Of a stretch of DNA of 64,000 nt, positions 34,323-44,165 are shown piece after piece. The position numbers and the translations under genes were made by a program. Each line of letters starts with the position of its first letter. Position 1 is the first letter of the stretch. The DNA is from CAG-452 sp045531335. Lineage in GTDB: Bacteria; Bacillota; Clostridia; TANB77; CAG-508. The stretch is from positions 29,801-93,800 of the forward strand of contig JAZSDU010000048.1 of the NCBI GenBank assembly GCA_045531335.1, in the 5' to 3' direction. Under the pieces are notes generated by a model. It saw only the letters and a program-made list of their open reading frames with translations, was not told where the DNA came from and ran no database searches.

Positions 34323-35555
34323 TTAACTCTTTAGTACTTCTTTTAAATCTTTAGAATATTTTTTAAGTTCTCGGAAACAATTATATGCCTCTTCTACCTC
34401 CTTTCTATTTATAGAAACATAACCTCTTTCTTTATTTCCTGCTGGTAAATCAAGTATTAAAGTGTTTTTGTCAATTCCGTCCCAGCCGTTTCCAACTATA
34501 TCTATTAATTTTGGGTTCTTCTTCATAATTTCGTCATAATCAACAAATAGTGTATTTATATTGCTTTGCATATATATTTTTAATGTTTTGTTATTTTTGA
34601 ATTCTTTTATTTTACTTTTGCTGAATATAAAAATTCTATCTATTTTTGCACCTCTATTTGCAGCATCTAAATTTGATACTCTAAAATTCATTTCTGCCGG
34701 TTCTTCTGTCCACTCATCTTCCATCATTGTAGACGCACACCATAAATATGAATCTTTATTTAGACTTTTAAAATAATAATCTAAAACTCTATAAAACTCT
34801 CCTGCACCAAATGACTTTGTTTTTCCATTTTTATCAAATTCTATATAATCACCATCAGTTGTTATAGAATTTCCTGTTGTATTTTTATACTTAGTAGCCA
34901 TATTAACAATATCTGTAGCTATTTCTTTATAATTAATTAGTAAATTACCTGTAGTTGGAATATCTAAATTTACAGCATTTATTCTAAGTCCTATCTCTTG
35001 TTTAAATTCTTTTGACAATTTTTGCTCTAGTTTTTCTTTTACATCTCCATAATTATTTACTAGTACTATACTTGATGTACAATTCATCTTTTTAGAAAAC
35101 TCTCTTATTATTAATTCACTGCTTTTTCCTAATTTTTCTGACTCTATAAAAATTAAACTGTCATAATATTTTTCTGTTTTTTCAATAGCTTTAAAAATAT
35201 TGTCTATGTTACTATAATCAGTTTTTATTAATTGTAAGTCTGGTACGTTTTTTGCATTTACCTTTTCAATTTTTTCACAAATTCCCGTTATTGAATATCC
35301 TTCTTTTTTTAAAAGTGAAATTAAATGGTAACCAATATCTGTATCGATATTTATGACTGCTACAGTTTTTTTGGTTTTAACATATTCAGAAATATTAGTT
35401 CTATTATCGTATGGTTTAAGTGTGTCTTCTGGTATACTCCATCTTCTTCCATTTTTCACAGCACCGTTTATTCTGTTTTCCATACAAAGCTTTATTATTC
35501 TTCTCTCTGAAATTCCCCATTTTTCTGAAAATTGTTTTACTGTTAAGTATCCCAT
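34323..35555 (-). CDS. HTH regulator fused to a Rossmann (SDR-like) domain
   Basis: Residues 1-45 form an excisionase/MerR-like winged HTH (MGYLTVKQFSEKWGISERRI, NGRRWSIPEDT). Residues about 64-250 look like a short-chain dehydrogenase fold (KTVAVINIDTDIGYHLISLL, then IVLVNNYGDV and INAVNLDIPTTGN). The last 150 residues are not recognised. A protein of this build could sense a dinucleotide or metabolite and control transcription. Its promoter contains two TTCGGAACA boxes, one in the spacer and one past the start, which fits autorepression. Confidence 0.6.
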   Translation of the reverse strand: MGYLTVKQFSEKWGISERRIIKLCMENRINGAVKNGRRWSIPEDTLKPYDNRTNISEYVKTKKTVAVINIDTDIGYHLISLLKKEGYSITGICEKIEKVNAKNVPDLQLIKTDYSNIDNIFKAIEKTEKYYDSLIFIESEKLGKSSELIIREFSKKMNCTSSIVLVNNYGDVKEKLEQKLSKEFKQEIGLRINAVNLDIPTTGNLLINYKEIATDIVNMATKYKNTTGNSITTDGDYIEFDKNGKTKSFGAGEFYRVLDYYFKSLNKDSYLWCASTMMEDEWTEEPAEMNFRVSNLDAANRGAKIDRIFIFSKSKIKEFKNNKTLKIYMQSNINTLFVDYDEIMKKNPKLIDIVGNGWDGIDKNTLILDLPAGNKERGYVSINRKEVEEAYNCFRELKKYSKDLKEVLKS

Positions 35556-35578
35556 TCAATTCACCTCCTTTTTTGTAT

Positions 35579-35633
35579 TGTTCTGAGTTCGGAACACTAT
35601 CTATATTTTATACCATTTTCGGAACAATGTCAA
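35579..35633 (-). promoter_or_regulatory. Promoter and two operators of the HTH-Rossmann gene
   Basis: TTGACA (35628-35633) and TAAAAT (35605-35610) are 17 bases apart on the minus strand. TTCGGAACA occurs at 35618-35626, within the spacer, and at 35588-35596, where TGTTC (35579-35583) completes a dyad. Confidence 0.7.
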
Positions 35634-35703
35634 TACGGTTTACAATAATTTTAAAAATCAACTTTTTAGATATCAAAAAAGTCTATTCAAAGTTATGTAA
35701 ATG

Positions 35704-35712
35704 TGGTATAAT
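35704..35712 (+). promoter_or_regulatory. Extended -10 promoter of the AraC gene
   Basis: TGGTATAAT at 35704-35712 fits an extended -10 element, and AGGAGTG and the ATG at 35732 follow closely. The leader is only about 14 bases. Confidence 0.6.
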
Positions 35713-35731
35713 TTTATATAGGAGTGTTTTT

Positions 35732-36541
35732 ATGTTTAAAGGTAGTATTGATAAATTAAATGAACTAATTAAATATATAGAAGATAATTTGGACAAAGAA
35801 TTGGAATACAAAACACTTGCAAATATTTTATGTGTTAATGAGTATTCTCTTCATAGGATATTTTATTTTGTAACAAACATGTCTTTAGCTGAGTATATAA
35901 GGAAAAGAAGATTAACTGTTGCTTGTACAGATTTATTAAATGGAGTAAAAGTTATTGACGTTTCTGTTAAATATGGTTATGAATCTGCAACTTCTTTTGG
36001 AAGAGCATTCAAGAAAATGATGGGATTCAGTCCAAAGGATATTTATAAAAACAAAAATAAATTAAAAGCTTTACCGGTTTTTGATTTTACTAAGGTTAGT
36101 AAAACTTCTGAAGAAATAAATTATTCAATAGTAAAAAACATATCTTTTAATTTATATAGTGTAAGTAAATCAATGCCAATAGAAATTATTCCTAATGTTG
36201 CTTCACCTTTTTGGGATGAAATGCTTGCAAATAAGGAGTTTATTTTTGAAGATAAAAGATATGGAATAATAGAATATGATAAATTCACCGAAAAGCCTCA
36301 AATGGCTACATACCATATAGCTAGTACATGTAATTTTAAAGGAAGTAAAAGTTATGTAATAGAAAATAAAACTTTCTTAAAATTTAGTATTGATAGCAGA
36401 GAAGCAATGGATATTAGTAGCTTTACTAATATGATATATGCTTGTGTTATACCATATTTAGGCTATAATTTAGATACAATTCCTGATGTAGAAGAATATG
36501 AAGGAGAAATTACTACTAATATTTATATACCAATAATATAA
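35732..36541 (+). CDS. AraC-family transcription regulator with effector domain
   Basis: The 269-residue protein starts at 35732, not in the long open frame upstream. Residues 8-105 are the double HTH of AraC/XylS proteins (ELEYKTLANILCVNEYSLHRIFYF, VSVKYGYESATSFGRAFKKMMGFSP). Residues about 125-268 form a GyrI/BmrR-like effector-binding domain (ISFNLYSVSKSMP, MATYHIAST, NIYIPI). It is divergent from the HTH-Rossmann gene and may control it or the ABC-2 exporter that follows. Confidence 0.88.
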   Translation: MFKGSIDKLNELIKYIEDNLDKELEYKTLANILCVNEYSLHRIFYFVTNMSLAEYIRKRRLTVACTDLLNGVKVIDVSVKYGYESATSFGRAFKKMMGFSPKDIYKNKNKLKALPVFDFTKVSKTSEEINYSIVKNISFNLYSVSKSMPIEIIPNVASPFWDEMLANKEFIFEDKRYGIIEYDKFTEKPQMATYHIASTCNFKGSKSYVIENKTFLKFSIDSREAMDISSFTNMIYACVIPYLGYNLDTIPDVEEYEGEITTNIYIPII

Positions 36542-36576
36542 ATCCCCTGTGATCAATTTCACAGAGGATTTTTTTA
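36542..36576. terminator. Bidirectional terminator between AraC gene and ABC-2 operon
   Basis: AATCC-C-CTGTGA and TCACAG-A-GGATT form a stem followed by a seven-T run. It serves the convergent AraC gene and the ABC-2 permease gene. Confidence 0.8.
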
Positions 36577-37368
36577 AGTTCCAGTACTTCTATATTTCTT
36601 TAATGCTCTATCCCATATTTTAACTGCAATTATCCATAATGCAATTGCAATCAATGGTGATAAATAAAGCATATATTTATCCATTCCTAAATAATTCATT
36701 GTTGGATAATATGCAACAAATGCAAATGGTAATATTATAGTTATCAATATTTTTATAAATTTACTGTAAATATCAATAGGATATTGTGCAAATGTATAAA
36801 TCCTATCAAATGACCATATTATTTCATTTGACCTATGTGTCCAAAATGATGTAATACTAAATATTGTATTAATTGCACCAATAATTGCAGCTCCACATAC
36901 ACTGAATACAATTAATTTTATAATCAATGATACCGTTACTGGTATAGCAAGTTCAATAAACATGCTAACTGTCATTACTAATCCTAGTACTAAATATCCA
37001 AATGCTACAAATTCTTTTGTTGATCCTATTATAGATATTATTGGGTGAACTGGTCTTAATAATATTTTATCAAATTCTCCATTTCTTATATATGTAGGGC
37101 CTAATTCGTACAAGCCGTCAAATAAGAATGTTTTTAGTGCAACTGAAATTAAAGTTATGCCATATAATAATAGAATCTGTTTAAAGTTCCATCCAGCTAA
37201 ATTTTCTGTGTTTTGAAATACTATCCATATAAATATTATTTCTACTAATTGAGTAATAATTTGAGATACCATTCCTACTAAACAATCTAGTCTATATATT
37301 AGCATTTCTCTTAATGACGCACCCAAAAACGAAAAATACAATTTTATATTATCTAAAGCTTTAGCCAT
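36574..37368 (-). CDS. ABC-2 type exporter permease (COG3694-like)
   Basis: The 264-residue protein has six hydrophobic spans and the layout of the uncharacterised ABC-2 permeases that pair with a COG4586 ATPase. Landmarks are YRLDCLVGMVSQIITQLVEIIFIWIVF split over helix one, and GELDKILLRPVHP-like GEFDKILLRPVHP. The start at 37368 is fixed by GGAGG. It is the last gene of the set. Substrate unknown; drug or peptide export is possible. Confidence 0.8.
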   Translation of the reverse strand: MAKALDNIKLYFSFLGASLREMLIYRLDCLVGMVSQIITQLVEIIFIWIVFQNTENLAGWNFKQILLLYGITLISVALKTFLFDGLYELGPTYIRNGEFDKILLRPVHPIISIIGSTKEFVAFGYLVLGLVMTVSMFIELAIPVTVSLIIKLIVFSVCGAAIIGAINTIFSITSFWTHRSNEIIWSFDRIYTFAQYPIDIYSKFIKILITIILPFAFVAYYPTMNYLGMDKYMLYLSPLIAIALWIIAVKIWDRALKKYRSTGT

Positions 37369-37369
37369 T

Positions 37370-38161
37370 TTATCCTCCATTTATTGTTATTTTTTTAATA
37401 GAATAATTAAAAAATATTTTTGCAATTACATATAAAATTATTGTCCATATTAATTGCTTTAATATTACAAAGATTATTTCATTTGTAGGTACTTGTCCTA
37501 ACCAAATATTTATTGGAGTATATATTAAGTCTTTAAATGGTAATATATTTGCTATTTTTTTAAACCACATTGGAAATAAAGCAATTGGTGCAATCATTCC
37601 AGAAAAAATAGATATAATTGAATCTTTTAATATTTCCATTCCCCAAATAGAACTGCTGTAAAATCCAACAGTTCCTACTATTAGTTCAATAAAAAATGTT
37701 AATGGTATTCCTAACATTATTACTATTACAAATAATATAAAACTAGCAAAATTTACAGGTAAAGTTATTGTCCATAATATACTACAAATTGCAAATGTTG
37801 CAATTCCAATAAGTAAAGCAAATGCCATTTCTCCTAAATTAATTCCAAAACAATATTGAAAATATGTAATAGGATTTAATAATTCCTTATTAATTTTCCC
37901 ATTTCGTATAGAATGTGCTATATCTGAATTAATACTAAATAGTGCGATTGGTCTTATTGATGCTGTTAAAATATAGTAGGTAACTAATTGACTTATAGTA
38001 AATCCTCCTGCATCTCCTGTTTGATTATATATAGCTTGCCATACAAATATATATACTATTACTTCTATAACTCTATTTAATGTCCATAAATAGAAATTTG
38101 ATTTATAAATGTTATACTGGTTAAATTGCATTTTTGCAAGTCCTAGCATAGTTTTTAACAT
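37370..38161 (-). CDS. ABC-2 type exporter permease (COG4587-like)
   Basis: The 263-residue protein starts at the ATG at 38161 behind AAAGGAGCAC, inside the last bases of the ATPase gene; the longer upstream frame only overlaps that gene. It has six spans and the partner motif GKINKELLNPITYF, matching GEFDKILLRPVHPI in its neighbour. It forms the second half of the membrane channel. Confidence 0.8.
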   Translation of the reverse strand: MLKTMLGLAKMQFNQYNIYKSNFYLWTLNRVIEVIVYIFVWQAIYNQTGDAGGFTISQLVTYYILTASIRPIALFSINSDIAHSIRNGKINKELLNPITYFQYCFGINLGEMAFALLIGIATFAICSILWTITLPVNFASFILFVIVIMLGIPLTFFIELIVGTVGFYSSSIWGMEILKDSIISIFSGMIAPIALFPMWFKKIANILPFKDLIYTPINIWLGQVPTNEIIFVILKQLIWTIILYVIAKIFFNYSIKKITINGG

Positions 38162-39153
38162 TTGTGTGCTCCTTTGTATATTTCTTTTAATATATCTTCT
38201 AATTCTGCTTCTTTCATGTGTATATCTTCTATTTTGCAATATTTAGATATTTGCTCCATTACTTTTACAATAGTTGTTTCCTCATGTTTGAATTTTAGTT
38301 TTAATTGATTTTCTGTCTCTTCTAATATTTCTATTTCATCTATTTTTATATTGTCATTTATATTTAATTTTTTATCTTTAACAGTAAACTCTGCTATTAC
38401 GTATTTACCATATGTATCTTTAAATTTTTGTTTACTTCCATCATAAATTATTTGCCCTTTATCCAACAATATTATTCTGTCACATACATCTTCAATATCT
38501 TTCAAATCATGTGTTGTTAGTATAACTGTTACGTTTTTCTCTTTATTTATTTCTTTTATAAATTTTCTGATATTTTCTTTAACAAAAACATCTAATCCTA
38601 TTGTAGGTTCATCTAAATATACTATTTTAGGATTGTGCAAAAAGGTTGCTGCTATTTCGCATCTCATTTTTTGTCCTAAACTCAAATTTTTTACTTGTTT
38701 TTCTAATAACTCATCTAATTCTAATATTTCTGTAAATTTCTTTAGATTTTTTCTATATTCTCCTTCTGGAATTTTATACATTTTTTTAATAAGTCTAAAT
38801 GATTCAATTACAGGTAAATCCCACCAAAGCTGAGTTTTTTGTCCAAATACTGCTCCAATATTTTTATTGTTCTCAATTCTCTTTTTGTATGGCTCTATAT
38901 TATTTACTATGACTTTTCCTGATGTAGGTGTAAGTAAACCTGTTAACATTTTTATTGTAGTAGATTTTCCTGCTCCGTTTTCTCCAATATATCCAACTAA
39001 TTCTCCCTCTTCTATACTGAAATTTATGCCTTTTACTGCATCGAATTTTTTATATTTAGGTTTTATTAGATTTTTAAAATATCCAAAAAGACCATTTTCT
39101 TTCTCAATTACTTGATATGTTTTTACTAAATTTTCAACTTTTATCATTGCCAT
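38155..39153 (-). CDS. ABC-2 exporter ATPase (COG4586-like)
   Basis: The 332-residue ATPase has Walker A GENGAGKST, signature LSLGQKMRCE, Walker B IVYLDEPTIGLD and the H-loop TTHD. The insert GAVFGQKTQLWWDLPVIESF is typical of this subgroup. The C-terminal 100 residues are a regulatory extension. Overlap with the permease gene shows translational coupling. Confidence 0.92.
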   Translation of the reverse strand: MAMIKVENLVKTYQVIEKENGLFGYFKNLIKPKYKKFDAVKGINFSIEEGELVGYIGENGAGKSTTIKMLTGLLTPTSGKVIVNNIEPYKKRIENNKNIGAVFGQKTQLWWDLPVIESFRLIKKMYKIPEGEYRKNLKKFTEILELDELLEKQVKNLSLGQKMRCEIAATFLHNPKIVYLDEPTIGLDVFVKENIRKFIKEINKEKNVTVILTTHDLKDIEDVCDRIILLDKGQIIYDGSKQKFKDTYGKYVIAEFTVKDKKLNINDNIKIDEIEILEETENQLKLKFKHEETTIVKVMEQISKYCKIEDIHMKEAELEDILKEIYKGAHKC

Positions 39154-39164
39154 TTTTCTACCTC

Positions 39165-40451
39165 TTATTTTATATTTACAAGTTCTATATCTTCTTTTTT
39201 ATATTCCTCTGGTTTTAGTCCTATTCTTGTTCTCATATAGTCTAAAACAACTACCATAATAGCTAAAAATGCTAGTCCTACAATTAAATATGCATTTTCA
39301 ACGCTTATTATATCTAGTAGTAATCCTCCTAATATTGAAAAAATACTTGCTCCTATTGCTCCTATAAATTCATATGAAAACATTATTTTGTTTCTCATTT
39401 CTTCTGTTGTAAAATTATTTAGATATTTATATTCTAATATGTACCATACTGATTCACATATTCTATGTAATGCAAGCATAACTAATATGATAGGAATTAT
39501 TGACATTCCTGTATATATACTTGAAATTGCTCCTATTATTATACAAGCAAAAACATATGTTAAAGATAAAAATGCTAAAGTTCTATTCTTAAATTTCTTT
39601 TCTATTGTCTTTTTAAGAGAAAGAGAAATTCCTCCTATTAATGTAAGTACTGAAAATATAATTGAAAATTGTTCTTCTGGTACTCCTATAGTTACTAATA
39701 AATCATTACTATAAGTACTTATAATTTCTATCAAGCTAAATATTGCTATTTGGAACACTACAAAAGCTTTCATTCTTCTTGATCTTAGAATGAATTTAAA
39801 AGAAGTTTTTATATCTCCCGAATATTCTTTTAAGGTATTAGTAATGTTTGATTTTTTATATTTGGTTTCATAAACATCTTTAAATTTAAAAGATAATATT
39901 GTCGAAATAATAATAAATGCTAAACAAATAAACATTGGTAAGTAGTTGTTTATTACAAATAAATAACCTGCTGTTAAAGAAGCTATTCCATCTAATATAT
40001 AATACCAACTCCCACCTCTTGCATCTAATTTTGAGTATAATCCTTCTCCTCCATGTGTTGAAACAGAATCATATGCCAAATTAGTCTCTGCAATCTTTTT
40101 CACATCATATGCTAATGCAAATATTAAATTTGCAAATACAATACTAATTAAACCTGGAAGTAATATTAAAATTAATATATAAAATATCATAAATATATTA
40201 CCTAATATAATACTTTTTCTTTTCCCTAAAAAATCTGTAATTATAACTGCTGGTATTTGCATTACAATACTAAAAAATAAATAAAAACCATTTACAATTA
40301 ATATTTCTGAAGCTGTTAATTTCTTTGTAATTGTAAGAAATAGGAATTCTATTGAATAAAAGAATAGTAAATCCCATGAAAACATTTTGTAAATTGGATA
40401 TAACTGAGCATTATTTCTTCTTATTTTTCTTAATTCTTTTTTATCTTTCAT
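39165..40451 (-). CDS. MFS transporter
   Basis: The 428-residue protein has 12 spans. Its first helix, MFSWDLLFFYSIEFLFL, aligns directly with the CGG-interrupted copy D at 22.5 kb, so it is a useful intact reference. It lies 11 bases from the ABC-2 ATPase gene in the same operon. Substrate unknown. Confidence 0.82.
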   Translation of the reverse strand: MKDKKELRKIRRNNAQLYPIYKMFSWDLLFFYSIEFLFLTITKKLTASEILIVNGFYLFFSIVMQIPAVIITDFLGKRKSIILGNIFMIFYILILILLPGLISIVFANLIFALAYDVKKIAETNLAYDSVSTHGGEGLYSKLDARGGSWYYILDGIASLTAGYLFVINNYLPMFICLAFIIISTILSFKFKDVYETKYKKSNITNTLKEYSGDIKTSFKFILRSRRMKAFVVFQIAIFSLIEIISTYSNDLLVTIGVPEEQFSIIFSVLTLIGGISLSLKKTIEKKFKNRTLAFLSLTYVFACIIIGAISSIYTGMSIIPIILVMLALHRICESVWYILEYKYLNNFTTEEMRNKIMFSYEFIGAIGASIFSILGGLLLDIISVENAYLIVGLAFLAIMVVVLDYMRTRIGLKPEEYKKEDIELVNIK

Positions 40452-40464
40452 CTTTTTCTCCTAC

Positions 40465-41025
40465 TTATTTTTCATATGTGTTTTTTATCTTACTATAAAT
40501 ATCATACCAGCTATAACATCTTGTTATATTATCTCCCTCGCAATTTTGGTTATATTTAGTATCCATGCATATTACTGGTATTAATTTAGATATTGTTAAA
40601 ATATTTTTTATGTTGTCTTCAATCATTATATCTATATTATTCTTTTTACAATAATCTAGTTTTTCTTCTGTAAATTCTAACTTATCGTAATATATATTAT
40701 TTTCTTTTAACCAATCTTTTGTCCACTTTTCTTCTTGTGGTTTTCTTGCAGTTATTAAATATACTTCATGATTATCATGTCTCAATCTTGCTATTACCTC
40801 AGCTGCAAATTCTCTTGTATATATCTTTTTTGTATAAAACTCATCATATTTTTTCCAAAATTCTATATGTTGTCCTTCTTGCAAACCTAATATGTCCTCT
40901 ATTTCATAACCATTTGGCTCTGCAATTTTATCTATATCATTTTCAAAAGCATATTTTGCTCCATAATCTAAGTAAAATCTAGATAAATCTGTTATAACTC
41001 CATCTATATCTATTCCTATTTTCAT
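40465..41025 (-). CDS. HAD-superfamily hydrolase, copy 1
   Basis: The 186-residue protein starts at 41025 (GGAGG site) with the HAD nucleophile motif GIDIDGVITDL. Motif 2 is LITARKP, followed by the lysine in the KLEFTEEKLDYC region and the acidic motif IMIEDNIKNI. It resembles the 5'-nucleotidase/YqfW-type HAD group. A paralogue follows upstream with 13 bases between. Confidence 0.8.
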   Translation of the reverse strand: MKIGIDIDGVITDLSRFYLDYGAKYAFENDIDKIAEPNGYEIEDILGLQEGQHIEFWKKYDEFYTKKIYTREFAAEVIARLRHDNHEVYLITARKPQEEKWTKDWLKENNIYYDKLEFTEEKLDYCKKNNIDIMIEDNIKNILTISKLIPVICMDTKYNQNCEGDNITRCYSWYDIYSKIKNTYEK

Positions 41026-41038
41026 TATTTCCTCCATT

Positions 41039-41611
41039 TTATACTAGTTTCTTATATTCTTCATACACTTCATTCCAATTATTTACTTTAATAATATTAT
41101 TTCCTACACATTCTTCATTGTGTATTCCTTCAAAAGCAATTACTGGCATTATTTCAGAAATAGAATTTATATTTCGTGGTTCATCATCTATCATTATATC
41201 TATATCATTTTCTTTGCAGTATGTGCATTTATCTTTACAATTTACTACTATTTTATCATAAGCAATATTATTTTCATCTAGGAAGTTTTTTGTAATATTA
41301 TATGGCTCAATAACAGTCGGCTCACTTCTTGCTGTTATTATATGTATCTCGTTTCCTTCACTTTTTATTTTTTCTATTATTTCTACAGCATTTTCTTTTA
41401 TATCTGATTGCGAAAAAATTTCATGTAAATATTTATTGCAGAATATTAAATTTTCTTCTGGATTCCAGTTGTAAAGAGTTGTTGTTGTATATCCTTTTTC
41501 ATTCATTTTTAAATCTCTTTTTACAACTTCATCATTATATCTTTTACAATATTCTTTTAATACTGGCAAAGTAGTTGTTATGGTATTATCTACATCTATT
41601 CCTATTTTCAT
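41039..41611 (-). CDS. HAD-superfamily hydrolase, copy 2
   Basis: The 190-residue protein has DVDNTITTT as nucleophile motif, IITARSEP as motif 2, and IMIDDEPRNI as the acidic motif. It contains extra cysteines (CKDKCTYC) compared with copy 1. Both end in EECVGNNIIKVNNW or the equivalent CEGDNITRCYSW. The substrate is unknown; small phosphates or nucleotides are likely. Confidence 0.8.
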   Translation of the reverse strand: MKIGIDVDNTITTTLPVLKEYCKRYNDEVVKRDLKMNEKGYTTTTLYNWNPEENLIFCNKYLHEIFSQSDIKENAVEIIEKIKSEGNEIHIITARSEPTVIEPYNITKNFLDENNIAYDKIVVNCKDKCTYCKENDIDIMIDDEPRNINSISEIMPVIAFEGIHNEECVGNNIIKVNNWNEVYEEYKKLV

Positions 41612-41621
41612 AAAATACTCC

Positions 41622-42389
41622 TTACACTTCTATTTCCATTCCATCATAAGCAATTTCAATGTTTCCATATTGTTCTACAAATTCCTGCATTTCATTATGC
41701 TCTGTTGTATGTCTTATATGTGTTAATATCATCTTTTTAGGATTTAATTTTTTATATACTTCTATGCTTCCTTTTACTCCTACATGTCCATGTCCCATGT
41801 TTTCAAAACCGTTTCCATCTGATATTATTAAATCTAAATCTTTTACTTTCTCTGGTTCTAATATTTTATTATAATCAGTCATATATGCAAATTTAAATTT
41901 AGGGCTTTTAAAAATATATCCATTGCAATGTACAACTGAATCTGTAAAATCTTTTTTATGTTCTAATTTTACTGTATCTATTTCTACATCTCCAATTCTC
42001 TTTTTTTCAAAAGGATTTATTTGTAATGTTTTATTTCTTGTTTTAAGCCAGTCTTTGCTACTACCTTCTCTTTCATAAAATTGTTCTAAAACTTCTTTAG
42101 ATGCTTCAAATATACAGTTGTTCGCTGTAGATAACTGTTCTACTCCACCCATATGGTCTCTATGAGCATGTGTTAAAAATGCATAATCTATTTTTTTAAT
42201 ATTGTTCTCTAATAGCTGATTTCTAAAATCTTGTCCAAAATCTATTATAATTACTTTATCTTCAATTTCTACCATTAATGAAGATCTATATCTTTTATTC
42301 TTTCTGTCTACACTTTTACATGCTTTGCATTCACAGTTCCATACTGGCACACCTAATACTCCACCAGTTCCTAAAAATTTTATTTTCAT
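41622..42389 (-). CDS. PhnP-like metallo-beta-lactamase fold hydrolase
   Basis: The 255-residue protein has the metal-binding motif THAHRDHMGG, the late LTHIRHTTEHNEM and an N-terminal CxC-x(n)-C zinc site (CECKACKS). These features match PhnP-type phosphodiesterases that open cyclic ribose phosphates, although no phn genes are here. Regulation is not evident. Confidence 0.8.
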   Translation of the reverse strand: MKIKFLGTGGVLGVPVWNCECKACKSVDRKNKRYRSSLMVEIEDKVIIIDFGQDFRNQLLENNIKKIDYAFLTHAHRDHMGGVEQLSTANNCIFEASKEVLEQFYEREGSSKDWLKTRNKTLQINPFEKKRIGDVEIDTVKLEHKKDFTDSVVHCNGYIFKSPKFKFAYMTDYNKILEPEKVKDLDLIISDGNGFENMGHGHVGVKGSIEVYKKLNPKKMILTHIRHTTEHNEMQEFVEQYGNIEIAYDGMEIEV

Positions 42390-42405
42390 AATATCACCTT
42401 CAATT

Positions 42406-43350
42406 TTATTTATTTGATATCTCTCTAAATTTTTCTACTATATTATTAGCTAATTCTATGTCCATTCTATTTATTGCTTGTTTTGAAATTCCTGCTAAAT
42501 GTGGTGTAACAATAACATTACTCCTGTATTTACAAAATAGTTCTCTATAATTATCTAAATCTATATCTAGTCCAACATAAAATGTATCATGTAAATCAGC
42601 ATATTTAATTAATGCATTTATATCCACAATCTCATCCCTTGACGCATTTATAAATGTAGCTGTAGGTTTAATTAATTTTATCTTTTCTTCGGAAATCAAG
42701 TTTCTTGTTTCATCAGTTAATGGAACACACACATTTATAATATCACTTTGTTTAAGTAATTCATCTAATTGAACAAACTTAATTCCTTCTTCTAATAAAT
42801 CTGTATGTTTATTTGGATTCTTAGTATGGCATATCATTTTCATATTAAAAACTTTCGCAATTTTTATAACTTCTTTAGTTATATTTCCTGCCCCAATCAA
42901 TCCTAATGTTTTATTATATATGTCATCTGGTCTTTCATGTATTGTTGTTCTAGATGCATTTCCTTCTAGCGCAAGATAATTAGATTCAAACATCCTTTTA
43001 TTTAGTGCTAAGATAAGTGAAAAAATATGCTCTGCTACAGAAACGGTATTTGCTAATTTTATATTAACAATGCTTACAAAATCTGATTCAAAAAACTCCT
43101 TATCGATATGATCTAATCCAATAGATAATGTTCCTATTATTTTAGGACTATCTATATATTTTAATATGTCAGATTCTAACTTTGTTCTGATTCCTATTAT
43201 AAGGATATCATACTCTTTTATTATTTTTATTAATTCATCCTTACTAGGAATATTTCCTGTTTGATTTATTGTTAATTCAATGTCATTGCCTGTAATAATA
43301 TCTATTGCTTCTTTATTTAAACTTTTAACTATACAATATGCTTTACTCAT
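42406..43350 (-). CDS. D-isomer-specific 2-hydroxyacid dehydrogenase
   Basis: The 314-residue protein has the catalytic and NAD-binding features of the family. The Rossmann motif is GLIGAGNITKEVI, CVPLTDETRNLI follows, the arginine lies in INASRDEIVD, and the C-terminal HLAGIS holds the active-site histidine. The precise 2-oxoacid is unknown. GAGNIT replaces the common GxGxxG variants. Confidence 0.85.
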   Translation of the reverse strand: MSKAYCIVKSLNKEAIDIITGNDIELTINQTGNIPSKDELIKIIKEYDILIIGIRTKLESDILKYIDSPKIIGTLSIGLDHIDKEFFESDFVSIVNIKLANTVSVAEHIFSLILALNKRMFESNYLALEGNASRTTIHERPDDIYNKTLGLIGAGNITKEVIKIAKVFNMKMICHTKNPNKHTDLLEEGIKFVQLDELLKQSDIINVCVPLTDETRNLISEEKIKLIKPTATFINASRDEIVDINALIKYADLHDTFYVGLDIDLDNYRELFCKYRSNVIVTPHLAGISKQAINRMDIELANNIVEKFREISNK

Positions 43351-43360
43351 AAATTACTCC

Positions 43361-44152
43361 TTAGCTTTGTTCTATATATGCCTCTCCTATCATTTTTTCT
43401 TCAAATCCCATATTTTTATATACTTGTTCTGTATAAAATCCTCTTTCTGTTTGTAGACATATAGCTTTTATTCCATTGTTTTTTAAATCATTTACAATGT
43501 ATGACATTGTTTTTTTGCATGCTCCACATTTTTGATATTTCTTATTTGTTGTAATATTATATATAATGGCCTTATCTTTGTGCTGTATAACAGTTGCTGT
43601 AGTTATTGCTTCACTACGCTTTAATCCCAAATAATGTACTACTTTATATTCAGTATTACTTTGTTTAAAACTTTCATTTAATGCAACCCTATATCCATCA
43701 GATAAACTTTCATAAGGATCTTCTGGGTTATCTCCTGAAAATCCGTCCATAATCGCTTGAATAAATTTGTTTTTCAATTTATTATCTACTTTATTTATTT
43801 CAAAATCAATTTTACTATCATATTCTTTAAATTGTTCTAAATTCTCAATAGTCATCCAAACATCTGTATATAAAACATTCATATTATTTTGTTTTAGTTC
43901 TTTCTCAACTTGCTCATTATTGATTAAAGAAGTTATATATAGTAATGGTTTTCTATTCTCATTTATCATCTTGTCTTTTATTTCTTCCCATATTTTTTTA
44001 AAATTTACATTTTTATTTTTTAAATATGCAAAATTCCAAAACTCATCATCTATAATATCACTTAAGAATATGTCATAATCATTTTTATTAATATTTCTTG
44101 ATAAATATAGTTCTAATTGTCCATTTAAATGTATATCCATAAAATCTTTCAT
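43361..44152 (-). CDS. GNAT family acetyltransferase with N-terminal extension
   Basis: The 263-residue protein has a non-conserved N-terminal half and a C-terminal GNAT domain (EAITTATVIQHKDKAIIYNIT, KKYQKCGACKKTMSYIV, VYKNMGFEEKM). The acetyl-CoA loop reads QKCGACKK, a clear variant of QxxGxG/A. It uses AAAGGAG. Confidence 0.75.
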   Translation of the reverse strand: MKDFMDIHLNGQLELYLSRNINKNDYDIFLSDIIDDEFWNFAYLKNKNVNFKKIWEEIKDKMINENRKPLLYITSLINNEQVEKELKQNNMNVLYTDVWMTIENLEQFKEYDSKIDFEINKVDNKLKNKFIQAIMDGFSGDNPEDPYESLSDGYRVALNESFKQSNTEYKVVHYLGLKRSEAITTATVIQHKDKAIIYNITTNKKYQKCGACKKTMSYIVNDLKNNGIKAICLQTERGFYTEQVYKNMGFEEKMIGEAYIEQS

Positions 44153-44165
44153 ATTGTAGACTCCT

